This document shows positions 1 through 6,466 of a DNA stretch of 16,037 nucleotides, piece after piece. Positions within the stretch are counted from its first letter, which is position 1. The number at the start of each line of letters is the position of its first letter. The translations under genes were made by a program, and so were the position numbers. Origin of the DNA: Syntrophus sp. (in: bacteria). Its GTDB lineage: Bacteria > Desulfobacterota > Syntrophia > Syntrophales > UBA8958. The stretch is taken from assembly GCA_003451635.1 (NCBI GenBank), contig DMAT01000042.1, positions 1 to 16,037 of the forward strand, in the 5' to 3' direction. The notes under the pieces are model-generated. The model saw only the letters and a list, made by a program, of their open reading frames with translations. It ran no database searches and was not told the origin of the DNA.

Positions 1-521
1 TTGCCGGCCAGGATTTCAAGGGCGCCCGTTTCATGCAGGTGAATGCGGCCCAGGCGGACCTGACGGGGGCGGATTTTACCGGCGCCGAGCTGACCTACTC
101 CACGTTTATGGAGGCCGATTTGACGGGCGCCAACCTGACCGGTGTCCGGGCTCAAAACGCTCTTTTCAAGGGGGCGGTGTTAAAAAAGACCTTGTTTAAA
201 GAGGCCGATCTTTCCCATGCCTTTTTAGGGGAATGCGATGCCGGGGGGGCCGATTTCACGGGGGCAAAACTCATGAACGGCGTCTTCACCAAAGCGAAAT
301 GCCGGGCGGCGGTGTTCGTGGACGCCTTTTGCGCCTATGCCGATTTTTCTCACGCCGACCTGACGGCGGCGGATTTTTCCGGCGCTAATCTTTATGCGGC
401 AAAATTGCACCGCATTATCGAAGAACATACCAAATGGGACAGGGCAAACAAGCTCCTCGTAAAGGGGACGGATGAAGAAATGGCAGAGGCTGAAGACTGG
501 GCTCCGCCGGTGGAAAAGTGA
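1..521 (+). CDS. Pentapeptide-repeat protein, C-terminal part of a DUF2169-type T6SS adaptor (5' end outside window)
   Basis: The reading frame is open from the window edge (first full codon at base 3), so the ATG at 33 is internal and the true start lies to the left. About 172 residues are visible. Most follow the pentapeptide pattern A(D/N)LXX or ADFXG (for example ADLTGADFTGAELTYS), which folds as a right-handed quadrilateral beta-helix. The non-repeat tail, with LHRIIEEHT and AEAEDWAPP, resembles the end of DUF2169 proteins carrying C-terminal pentapeptide repeats. DUF2169 proteins are known adaptors or chaperones that help load DUF4150 PAAR-like proteins and their effectors onto the T6SS tip. 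The DUF2169 domain itself is not in the window, so that part of the call rests on the repeat tail and on the DUF3540 and DUF4150 genes that follow. It could also be a plain pentapeptide-repeat protein. The gene ends 35 bases before the next start. Confidence 0.8.
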   Translation, partial: AGQDFKGARFMQVNAAQADLTGADFTGAELTYSTFMEADLTGANLTGVRAQNALFKGAVLKKTLFKEADLSHAFLGECDAGGADFTGAKLMNGVFTKAKCRAAVFVDAFCAYADFSHADLTAADFSGANLYAAKLHRIIEEHTKWDRANKLLVKGTDEEMAEAEDWAPPVEK

Positions 522-556
522 AAATAAATGAGTGAACCATATACGGAGGAAAAACC

Positions 557-1186
557 ATGCAAAGGCTGTTGAAGAAAAACGAGTATCCCCAGCCGTATCT
601 TGAGTACGGGATGGTAGTGGAAGCGGGGGATCTGTTGAGAGTGGAGACTGCGCTGGGCAGTTACACGGCCCTGAAGGCGGCAAGCTGTCTCGTGCGGCCG
701 AAGCAGGGAGATTCCGTCCTTGCCGCTTTTGATGGGGAGGGAAACTGTTTTATCCTCTCCGTGCTCGTGCAGAATCAGGCGGCGGGGCAGATCAATGAGA
801 TCATCCTGGAAGGGGATGCGAGTCTTCATATTCGCCGGGGAGGACTTACGATTTCCGCTGATGATGAGGTGTCGGTCGTGTCGGACAGGCTTTCCCTGGC
901 TGCCCGGACCGGCAATGCCGCCTTCGAGGAATGTTCGTTCTTGGGGAAGTCTCTTTTTGCGGAATTCGGAACCATAAAGACCATTGCCGGGAAAGTGGAA
1001 AATATCTTCCAGCAATTTACGGAAAAGCTCATCGATGCCTTCAGATTCGTGAAAGATCACGAGGAAATACAGACCGGATCGACGCGCTATCTCGTCGATA
1101 CAAACCTCACCATGCATTCCAAGAATGCCATGCATGTCGCCGAGGAAATCGTCACGATCAACGCCGGTCAGGTCCATCTCGGATAA
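557..1186 (+). CDS. DUF3540 family T6SS accessory protein
   Basis: A 209-residue cytoplasmic protein with no signal peptide or membrane segment. A strong ribosome binding site (GGAGG, about 7 bases upstream) supports this ATG. Residues about 15-75 (VVEAGDLLRVETALG, QGDSVLAAFDGEGNCFILSVL) look like the small beta-barrel that introduces VgrG/gp5-type spike stalks. Residues about 80-120 and 175-209 are short repetitive beta strands (LEGDASLHIRRGGLTISADDEVSV; the end is VTINAGQVHLG) like a beta-prism or beta-helix. A predicted helical stretch (ENIFQQFTEKLIDAFRFVKDHEEI) lies between them. DUF3540 proteins occur between DUF2169 and DUF4150 genes in T6SS spike clusters; their molecular role is not established. 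A structural or tip-loading role is inferred from the VgrG-like strand pattern and the neighbours. The family call is from recognition and context, not from a search. Confidence 0.8.
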   Translation: MQRLLKKNEYPQPYLEYGMVVEAGDLLRVETALGSYTALKAASCLVRPKQGDSVLAAFDGEGNCFILSVLVQNQAAGQINEIILEGDASLHIRRGGLTISADDEVSVVSDRLSLAARTGNAAFEECSFLGKSLFAEFGTIKTIAGKVENIFQQFTEKLIDAFRFVKDHEEIQTGSTRYLVDTNLTMHSKNAMHVAEEIVTINAGQVHLG

Positions 1187-1275
1187 AAACTCATGCCCGT
1201 GATTACGGGTTCAATGAAGAATGAAAACAGGTACCTAGGCAGAAAAGTTTTCATGTAAAAGTCAAGGAGGTTGTT

Positions 1276-1680
1276 ATGTTCATGCTATCCCAGGGCGCGG
1301 GAATGAATATGGGTTTCCCCGATGTATGCATTACCCCCGTGGGTCCCATCCCGACCCCCATCCCTTACCCGGACATCAATATGTCGGCGACGACGGCCCC
1401 GGCAGCGTATAATATCCTTGTGGACTGCATGCCCTCGATCAATCAGCTTTCCATGGGGCTGGTGAGCTTCGGCGACTGTACCGGCGTGATGGGGGGAGTC
1501 GTTTCCCATCTGATGGACGGGCAGACGGAATATCTGATGGGGTGTGTGACCATATTTGTTGACGGCGCTCCGGCGCAGCGATTGACGAGTGTTACCGGCC
1601 AGAACAGCCTGGTCATGCTCCCCAACGCGCCGGGCATGTGCGCCTGTCCCAGTCAGGTGACAGTGCTGACCCTCGGGTGA
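1276..1680 (+). CDS. DUF4150 PAAR-like T6SS tip protein
   Basis: A 134-residue protein with a very good ribosome binding site (AAGGAGG at 1264-1270) ahead of the ATG. The N-terminal segment NMGFPDVCITPVGPIPTPIP followed by YPDI is the hallmark of DUF4150 PAAR-like proteins, as is the later GDCTGVMGGVVS. Cysteines at DVC, DCM, GDC, MGC and MCACPS could help hold the fold or a metal, by analogy with PAAR; this is not shown. PAAR-type proteins cap the VgrG trimer and form the sharp tip of the T6SS needle. The protein stops shortly after the PAAR-like domain, so no toxin domain is fused; any effector must be a separate gene or bind VgrG. The 89-base gap from the DUF3540 gene holds only small inverted repeats (CCCGT/ACGGG at 1196-1209; ATGAAAAC/GTTTTCAT at 1221-1254), with no clear promoter. 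Confidence 0.88.
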   Translation: MFMLSQGAGMNMGFPDVCITPVGPIPTPIPYPDINMSATTAPAAYNILVDCMPSINQLSMGLVSFGDCTGVMGGVVSHLMDGQTEYLMGCVTIFVDGAPAQRLTSVTGQNSLVMLPNAPGMCACPSQVTVLTLG

Positions 1681-1696
1681 AACTTCTCCCCACCTG

Positions 1697-2671
1697 TTAT
1701 CTCGCGGGCATGGCAACGCGGAAGCCATAAATCGAGGTCCGGCTCGATGGATAACCCCAGTCCCGGTTTGCTGCCCGGACCGTCGCCGGGATGCTGATCC
1801 AGGAACCGCCGCGCAGGACACGCATTGCACCGACAGCCGGTCCCTGAGGGTCGTGGCGGGGACTGCTGCCGTAATAGCGATCCTCATACCAGTCTTGACA
1901 CCACTCCCAGACGTTTCCGCTCATATCGTAGAATCACAAACCATTAGGCAGCTTTTGACCGACGGCCCGGGTTTTCCCGTCGGCATTATCGGCAAGCCAG
2001 GCGTACTCGCGGAGTGACGAAAGATCGTTTGTCCCTGCCCACTTCTTATTTTTCCCGCCGTCACGGGCGGCAAATTCCCATTGCGCTTCCGTGGGGAGTC
2101 GGAAAGTCCGTCCTGTTTTTACGGACAACCACTCCGTAAACGCCGCCGCGTCATCCCAGGAGATGCCGACAACCGGGTGATCGTCTGCTGTTAAGGCGTC
2201 TCCCATGATGGCATAATACCCGCCCCCGCCCGCATAGATGCTATAGTTGCTTTCATGCTCCGCCCATTCCGGCAGATGACTCCCCGTCTTGAGGGCGAAT
2301 TGCTGGTATTGCCGATTGGTGACCTCATACTTTCCCAAATAGAAATCGCTGACGCACACTTCATGAAGCGGTTCCTCATCTTTCGCCGGCACATAATCTT
2401 CCGGGCAAATCGGACGGTAGGGAAGCACCTTGTTTTCACTGCTCTCAAAGGTATCCCCCATCTGGTAGCAGCCGCCCTTGACGAAGATAAATTCCATTTC
2501 TGTATTGGTTTCGGTAAAGTCTGCCCCCCTGGTCGCGGGAATGGTCTTTCCCGTTCCCCGCAGTCCTTGTTTATTTCCCCCTTCATCCCCCGCAGCGGCG
2601 CTTCCCGCCATATTGAAAACCAGGATTATAAGGATACAAAACGATAGAATGAGTCGTTGCAAAATTTTCAT
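1697..2671 (-). pseudogene. Exported SUMF1/FGE-fold protein interrupted by an in-frame TGA
   Basis: The two pieces (2671-1934 and 1933-1697) are in the same frame, split only by TGA at 1936-1934. Read through, the protein is about 324 residues, a normal length for the family. Residues 1-27 form a signal peptide (MKILQRLILSFCILIILVF, ending at an AAA-type cleavage site). The domain starts near MEFIFVKGGCYQMGD, continues through EPLHEVCVSDFYLGKYEVTN and RLPTEAQWEFAARDGG, and ends with MSGNVWEWCQDWYEDRYYG, RVLRGGSW and YGFRVA. This is the SUMF1/FGE-sulfatase domain. The two redox cysteines of true formylglycine-generating enzymes, expected in the segment after RGGS, are absent (RGGSWISIPATVRAANR), so sulfatase activation is unlikely; a binding role is more plausible. 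The stop sits where relatives usually have glycine (PNGL-stop-FYDMSGNVWEW), consistent with one GGA to TGA change. The gene converges on the DUF4150 gene with a 16-base gap. Sequencing error or recent decay are both possible. Confidence 0.82.
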
Positions 2672-2734
2672 CCGTCTCTGCCTGGGAGCGCAATTGAAAC
2701 CGATATTTAGGTGATATTGTCTTTGGCGGGTCGG

Positions 2735-2763
2735 AGTATAGGGGGGTTGTTCTCGTTCGTCAA
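2735..2763 (-). promoter_or_regulatory. Sigma-70-type promoter for the SUMF1-fold gene
   Basis: On the minus strand TTGACG (2763-2758) and TATACT (2740-2735) are separated by exactly 17 bases. This is five of six matches in each hexamer at ideal spacing. Transcription would start near 2728, about 57 bases before the ATG at 2671. It suggests separate, sigma-70-driven expression, unlike the sigma-54-type hcp upstream. Not experimentally shown. Confidence 0.65.
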
Positions 2764-2841
2764 GGATATTTTGCGTCGAAAAACAGGGGTATGCGATGCG
2801 GTATGGGGAACATCCAATAGCCTTCAGCCTTAGTTGGCAGA

Positions 2842-2883
2842 CTGGAGTCAGGTCTTGAAGAAGTATTCAAGACCTGACTCCAG
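2842..2883. repeat. Perfect 18-bp inverted repeat (REP-like hairpin) behind hcp
   Basis: Left arm CTGGAGTCAGGTCTTGAA (2842-2859), six-base loop (2860-2865), and right arm TTCAAGACCTGACTCCAG (2866-2883), a perfect reverse complement. It starts 13 bases after the hcp stop, so the hcp mRNA would end in this stem. No T-run follows on the minus strand, so it is not a classic intrinsic terminator. The length and perfection suggest a dispersed repetitive extragenic palindrome or mobile hairpin, which may also stabilise the hcp transcript 3' end. Confidence 0.7.
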
Positions 2884-2896
2884 GGAGAGTCGTTTA

Positions 2897-3382
2897 TTAA
2901 GCTTTCGGCGCCTTCCAGTTGTCTTCCGCCTCGATGCCGTCCGGAGTGTACGTCCAGACGATATCCTCATAGGTGAAGGCGATTTCCTGCATGTGCTTGA
3001 AGGGCTTATTCTCCTCCAGGAAGGTGTAGGGGAAGAATTCCCGGCAGTTTACAATGATCGCTTCCTTCAGCTTGATCGTGAAGTATTTTTCCTCCTGTCC
3101 TTTTTCACTGATCCGGTAGAAGGTGATCTCTGCATCGAGATGTTCACCGGAGCAGCAGGCCTGGAAGAGCTTGGGGGTGTGCTTGCCCATGTTAGTGACA
3201 AGCTTCAGGGGCAGATGGATACGCTGGCCCGTGGGCAGACCCGTATGGGTGTCCTTGGGGATTTCCACCGCATGGTCCATCTGATAGCAGATAATCAGAT
3301 TTTCCCGGCCCTGCTGGGTGCAATCTCCCTGAATTTCTCCCTGATTCTTGCCCGTTACCTTCATGTAAATTGTCATTGCCAT
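2897..3382 (-). CDS. hcp: Hcp family T6SS tube protein (stand-alone copy)
   Basis: A 161-residue protein typical in length for Hcp. Hcp forms hexameric rings that stack into the T6SS inner tube and is exported on firing; some effectors ride inside the ring. Family features are GDCTQQG near residue 19, the HTGLPTGQRIH segment near 46-56, PKLFQACCSGEHL, and a C-terminal FTYEDIVWTY strand followed by a short charged tail. It is clearly homologous to the second hcp at 12905-13405 (shared GDCTQ, HTGL.TGQR.H, PKL.QA..SGE, KEAIIV/EKAIIV), but diverged enough not to be a recent duplicate. Ribosome binding site AAGGAGG lies 10 bases before the ATG. The gene sits alone downstream of the sigma-54 activator gene, behind its own sigma-54-type promoter, and ends at a perfect hairpin. 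That layout suggests a strongly induced monocistronic unit. Confidence 0.95.
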   Translation of the reverse strand: MAMTIYMKVTGKNQGEIQGDCTQQGRENLIICYQMDHAVEIPKDTHTGLPTGQRIHLPLKLVTNMGKHTPKLFQACCSGEHLDAEITFYRISEKGQEEKYFTIKLKEAIIVNCREFFPYTFLEENKPFKHMQEIAFTYEDIVWTYTPDGIEAEDNWKAPKA

Positions 3383-3432
3383 GGTTCTTTTCCTCCTTCT
3401 TTCTTTTATTGGTCTGTTTTAATTCCTATAGC

Positions 3433-3448
3433 AGCATATCCCGTGCCA
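3433..3448 (-). promoter_or_regulatory. Sigma-54 (-24/-12) promoter of the stand-alone hcp
   Basis: The minus-strand sequence TGGCACGGGATATGCT matches the sigma-54 consensus TGGCACG-N4-TTGCW with one mismatch (ATGCT for TTGCT). The invariant GG and GC are separated by exactly 10 bases. Predicted start of transcription is near 3422, giving a leader of about 40 bases before the hcp ATG at 3382. The neighbouring gene on the upstream side encodes a sigma-54-dependent activator, and two enhancer-like palindromes lie at about -97 and -118, so context supports the match strongly. Confidence 0.8.
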
Positions 3449-3511
3449 TGAGGCAATATGCAAATATTTAAGGTAGTTACAAAAACACCTGCTTTGGTTG
3501 CGCCCAGGCCC

Positions 3512-3548
3512 GCCAACATTGTGGGCAGCGGTGCCAACAAAGTTGGCA
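3512..3548. promoter_or_regulatory. Two tandem palindromes, probable activator (enhancer) binding sites
   Basis: Site 1 is GCCAACATTGTGGGC (3512-3526, one mismatch in the arms). Site 2 is GCCAACAAAGTTGGC (3533-3547, perfect, extended by T/A at both ends to 3532-3548). The centres (3519 and 3540) are 21 bp apart, two helical turns, and lie about 97 and 118 bp upstream of the predicted sigma-54 start. That is the usual place for the dimer sites of an enhancer-binding activator. They fall in the gap between the activator gene and hcp. Binding by the adjacent activator is inference. Confidence 0.6.
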
Positions 3549-3570
3549 GTACAAGCCGGAAACAGCAAGC

Positions 3571-4806
3571 TCATTCGGCGTTAATGCCGTATCGTTTCAT
3601 TTTCTTACGTAGGCCTTCCCGGCTCATCCCCATGCGCTTTGCCGCTTCGGACCGGTTGCCATTTGTCGCGGCAATGGTTTCCAGAATGAGACGGCATTCC
3701 GTTTCTTTCAGCGACGGGGCATGCTCAGCGGCCATCTCGGCAACCGGGGTCTCCCGCACATGATTGCGCAGATCTTCCGGAATAATGGTGTCCGTGGCTG
3801 CCAAGGCAACTGCCCGTTCCACCTCATTTTCAAGTTCCCTGATATTCCCCGGCCAGGAATAGGCAGTAAGCTTTTTCAGGGTCTCCTTCGCAAAGTGCAT
3901 CGGTGGGCGGCCAAGACGCTTTACCGATTGTTCAAGAAAATAATTAAGCAGGAGCGGGATGTCATCCGGTCGCTCCCGCAGCGGAGGTAAATGGAAGTGA
4001 ACAACATTCAGGCGGTAAAAGAGGTCTTCGCGGAATGCTTTTGCTGTCACAGCCTTCCGGATGTCCGTGTTCGTGGCGGCGATGATGCGAACATCTACAG
4101 GGATGGATTTTCTTCCGCCGACATGCTCCAGGACCCTTTCCTGAATCACGCGCAGGATTTTGGCCTGCGCAGCGGGCGGCATATCCCCGATTTCGTCAAA
4201 GAACAGCGTGCCTCCGTTGGCCTGTTCGATCTTGCCGATACGCTTTTCCACCCCTGTTGCCACGCCTTTTTCCACGCCAAACATCTCGGATTCGAAGATG
4301 CTTTCGGGTATCGCGGAACAGTTCAGCGCAACAAAAGGCCCGTTACAACGGCTGCTGTTATAGTGTATGGTTTTAGCGACCAATTCCTTACCGGTTCCCG
4401 TTTCGCCCGTAATCAGTATGTTTACGAGGCTATCGGCAATTTTTTGTACTTTGTCAAGAAGTGCCAGCAGAATGGGACTTTTACCGATGATGCGAACGGG
4501 ACGGAAGTGTTGGCGGATAGTTTGCCGTAAATTGACATTCTCATGGGAAAGGTGATCTTTCGCTGCCAGCAGTTCCTTTTCCGTTTCTTTTAAATCATCA
4601 ATGACGCATTCGAGGCGGTATTGCTTGGATTCGACCTGAACCATCATCATCCCGAAGGCCTCGGCCAGTTTTATGACAAGCTCGGGATAGACGCCCTCCT
4701 TGGTAAGTTCGAAGAGGACGTTCTCATTCCCGTATTTGCCGATGGAGATCTCCTGGCAGAGTCCGATGAGATACTGCAGTAATTTATCCGATTGATTCTT
4801 TTCCAT
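3571..4806 (-). CDS. Sigma-54-dependent transcriptional activator (VasH-like) with variant GVATGV loop
   Basis: A 411-residue enhancer-binding protein. Residues 1-60 are an N-terminal region without a receiver domain. Residues about 60-100 (VESKQYRLECVIDDLKETEKELLAAKDHLSHENVNL) look like a coiled coil. The AAA+ domain spans about 105-345: Walker A GETGTGKE (134-141), Walker B GGTLFFDEIGDM (198-209), arginine-rich FREDLFYRLNV (258-268) and WPGNIRELENEVERA (318-332). A Fis-type helix-turn-helix ends the protein (NRSEAAKRMGMSREGLRKKMKRYGI). In the sigma-54 contact loop, the canonical GAFTGA is GVATGV (181-186); the threonine is kept but the aromatic residue is lost. T6SS loci often carry such activators (VasH in Vibrio cholerae controls hcp operons). 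An in-frame TAA two codons upstream fixes this as the first possible ATG; GGAG lies 14 bases away, rather far. Likely target: the sigma-54-type hcp promoter next door. Confidence 0.93.
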   Translation of the reverse strand: MEKNQSDKLLQYLIGLCQEISIGKYGNENVLFELTKEGVYPELVIKLAEAFGMMMVQVESKQYRLECVIDDLKETEKELLAAKDHLSHENVNLRQTIRQHFRPVRIIGKSPILLALLDKVQKIADSLVNILITGETGTGKELVAKTIHYNSSRCNGPFVALNCSAIPESIFESEMFGVEKGVATGVEKRIGKIEQANGGTLFFDEIGDMPPAAQAKILRVIQERVLEHVGGRKSIPVDVRIIAATNTDIRKAVTAKAFREDLFYRLNVVHFHLPPLRERPDDIPLLLNYFLEQSVKRLGRPPMHFAKETLKKLTAYSWPGNIRELENEVERAVALAATDTIIPEDLRNHVRETPVAEMAAEHAPSLKETECRLILETIAATNGNRSEAAKRMGMSREGLRKKMKRYGINAE

Positions 4807-5191
4807 GGGTTACGACCTAACTCCTTACCGGCAATATTTATTTCATAATGGGAAGGCTCCACCGTTGCTTCGGTGTCAAAAGTGAGAGGAGTAAAAAATC
4901 GTGTGGCTGATTTCCGGTTCAATAACATGACCATCTTCAGGGTCCCGAAGTAATATTCTTAGCCATCCCGGAGCGGCTCTTCGCTCTTCCCGTGCTTTTG
5001 GTAGCATCTTTCTTCCAGTTATGAAAAAGAACACTCGTGAAATGGTGAAATGTACTGTTGTTTGGTTCATCTACCTATACGTAACCTGTTCAAGCTTACA
5101 AAGGTATAGAATACAGTTTAAAACATTCGATATGTAAAGAAGTGAACGTGTCCCCTTCCTCTTTATACAGTGAATTAATCATCATCAAACA
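4807..5191. other. Intergenic region between the activator gene and the HEPN-type gene
   Basis: No recognisable gene. A 64-codon open frame on the minus strand (5070-4876; contains AREERRAAPGWLRILLRDPED) resembles nothing I know and has only a weak ribosome binding site, so I do not call it. The stretch 4807-4900 must hold the promoter of the activator gene, but no convincing -35/-10 pair at normal spacing is visible. Near the right end, GTGAACGTGTCCCCTTCCT (5142-5160) resembles a second element beyond the HEPN gene (6607-6626). The region is AT-richer than the tss genes. Confidence 0.5.
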
Positions 5192-6466
5192 TCATTGCCA
5201 TTCAAGCAAAATTTCATCGGAACGTTCATTGCTACTCAAAGAGAGCCATTCTCGCCCCCTGTTATAACTTGCACGTAATGCCTGAACAGAGAATTCAATG
5301 GCTTCAGAGCATGAACTATTGATTTTATTCGAATCTACCGAAGCACCATGAATGAGACGAGATCTGACACCGTAAATATCAGAAAGTCTTTTTCGCAGTT
5401 CCCTCCTCTTTGCTGGATCGCGCTCAATCAGCTTTGCAAGCGCAGCGGATACGCGGAATGTTACCTCGTTGGAGGTTCCGAGTAAGTTTTCCCATACCAT
5501 AACAGCATCAATCAAAGCATCACTACGATCCATTCGATGGGCGACTGCTGATACCATTCTTTTAGCTGCAATATCAATGCTTTGAGTATGTGCACGATCC
5601 ACTATCCTTGCCCATTCCTCCAGTTCCGAAGATCTATCTCCAAAATCCGGATTTATGCCAAACGATATAGGTAAAATTGGATATGAATATCCAAATCCTT
5701 GCTGGAATGGAAAAAGTAAGGTTGTCCAAGTTATCAGGGGAACTACTGGATTAGAAGCATCTTCCGAGGCCAAGGCACATGCTAGTGGGAAGAGATAACT
5801 TGAGCGGCTTGGTTCAAGATCTGCAGCGTCAAATGATCGTTCTGGCGAGGGCGACCTATCAAATACAACTGGAAGCAACTTTGACTCCGCTAAAATACAG
5901 GTTGTTATAGGCTGACCCATCGGATGAGATGCTCTACTGTCACTCTTTTTAGGTGCTGGTCTTATAATTCCCTAGGGAGTCACAACTTGCGCGCCGTCCG
6001 GCAATGAAAAACGAGCAATTCCGGTAATACTATACGCACGAACCCTTTCCCCCCTTATCGCACGTCTTAGCTCCTCAAAACCCTCAAGAACCGCGCGAAC
6101 GAATACGTTCTCAGTATTAGGTAGTCGCAAATAGTACATTTGCAACAATGCTGCCGTAAATAAAGATGTTATTAACCCAGAGGCGGGACCCCTACTTCCT
6201 CCTGCGGGATGCATAACCATTGGGTCAAGCTCTCCCTCATGAGGAGCAATAATTGAAAACTCTGAATCCAGTAATATTTGATTTGCAAGGTTTGGAATTG
6301 CAACATATCGAGCCTGTGGTAATAACGAAACTTGTTGCGCCCCTTGTAGAACATGGTCGGAATGGAAAAAATTACCGAATATATTCGTGTTTTCTTCTCG
6401 AACCTGTGTTCTTTCACGGAAAACGGCAACCGCCTGTTCCGTAAGTAAGGTCAGGATGTCCGGCAT
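5192..6466 (-). pseudogene. HEPN-type (ApeA-like C-terminus) protein gene interrupted by one in-frame TAG
   Basis: Two open segments (6466-5975 and 5971-5192) lie in the same frame, separated only by TAG at 5974-5972. Read through, they give about 424 residues. AAGGGAG sits 7 bases before the ATG. The N-terminal part (MPDILTLLTEQAVAVFRERT...) has no recognised motif. The C-terminal part, with helical AKLIERDPAKRRELRKRLSD followed by YGVRSRLIHGA (about 366-375 of the read-through product), has the R-x4-H signature of HEPN domains and resembles ApeA-like HEPN proteins. Many HEPN proteins are RNases in toxin-antitoxin or phage-defence systems. No activity is proven here. Around the stop, the sequence VVTP-stop-GIIRP suggests a former tryptophan (TPWG), that is TGG to TAG. 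The gene is AT-richer than the tss genes on both sides and splits the T6SS locus, consistent with acquisition. Two separate genes are less likely because the second segment has no good start signal. Confidence 0.65.

Noticed and set aside
392..1177. 261-codon minus-strand open frame opposite the DUF3540 gene
   Set aside because: It is a shadow of the plus-strand gene, with low-complexity composition and no start signal; the plus-strand frame has a good ribosome binding site and family motifs.
1934..1936. TGA as selenocysteine or as a recoded glycine codon
   Set aside because: No SECIS-like stem was evident just after it, the family does not use selenocysteine there, and TGA is a normal stop for several genes here (pentapeptide, DUF4150, tssG, tssH).
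3532..3548. Palindrome as intrinsic terminator of the activator gene
   Set aside because: It has a short stem, a three-base loop and no T-run, and it comes with a second similar dyad 21 bp away; binding sites explain it better.
4876..5070. 64-codon minus-strand open frame
   Set aside because: Weak ribosome binding site and no recognisable motif; not enough to call a gene.
5972..5974. TAG as pyrrolysine in the HEPN-type gene
   Set aside because: The family has no known pyrrolysine, and TAG serves as the ordinary stop of tssF and tssE in this window.
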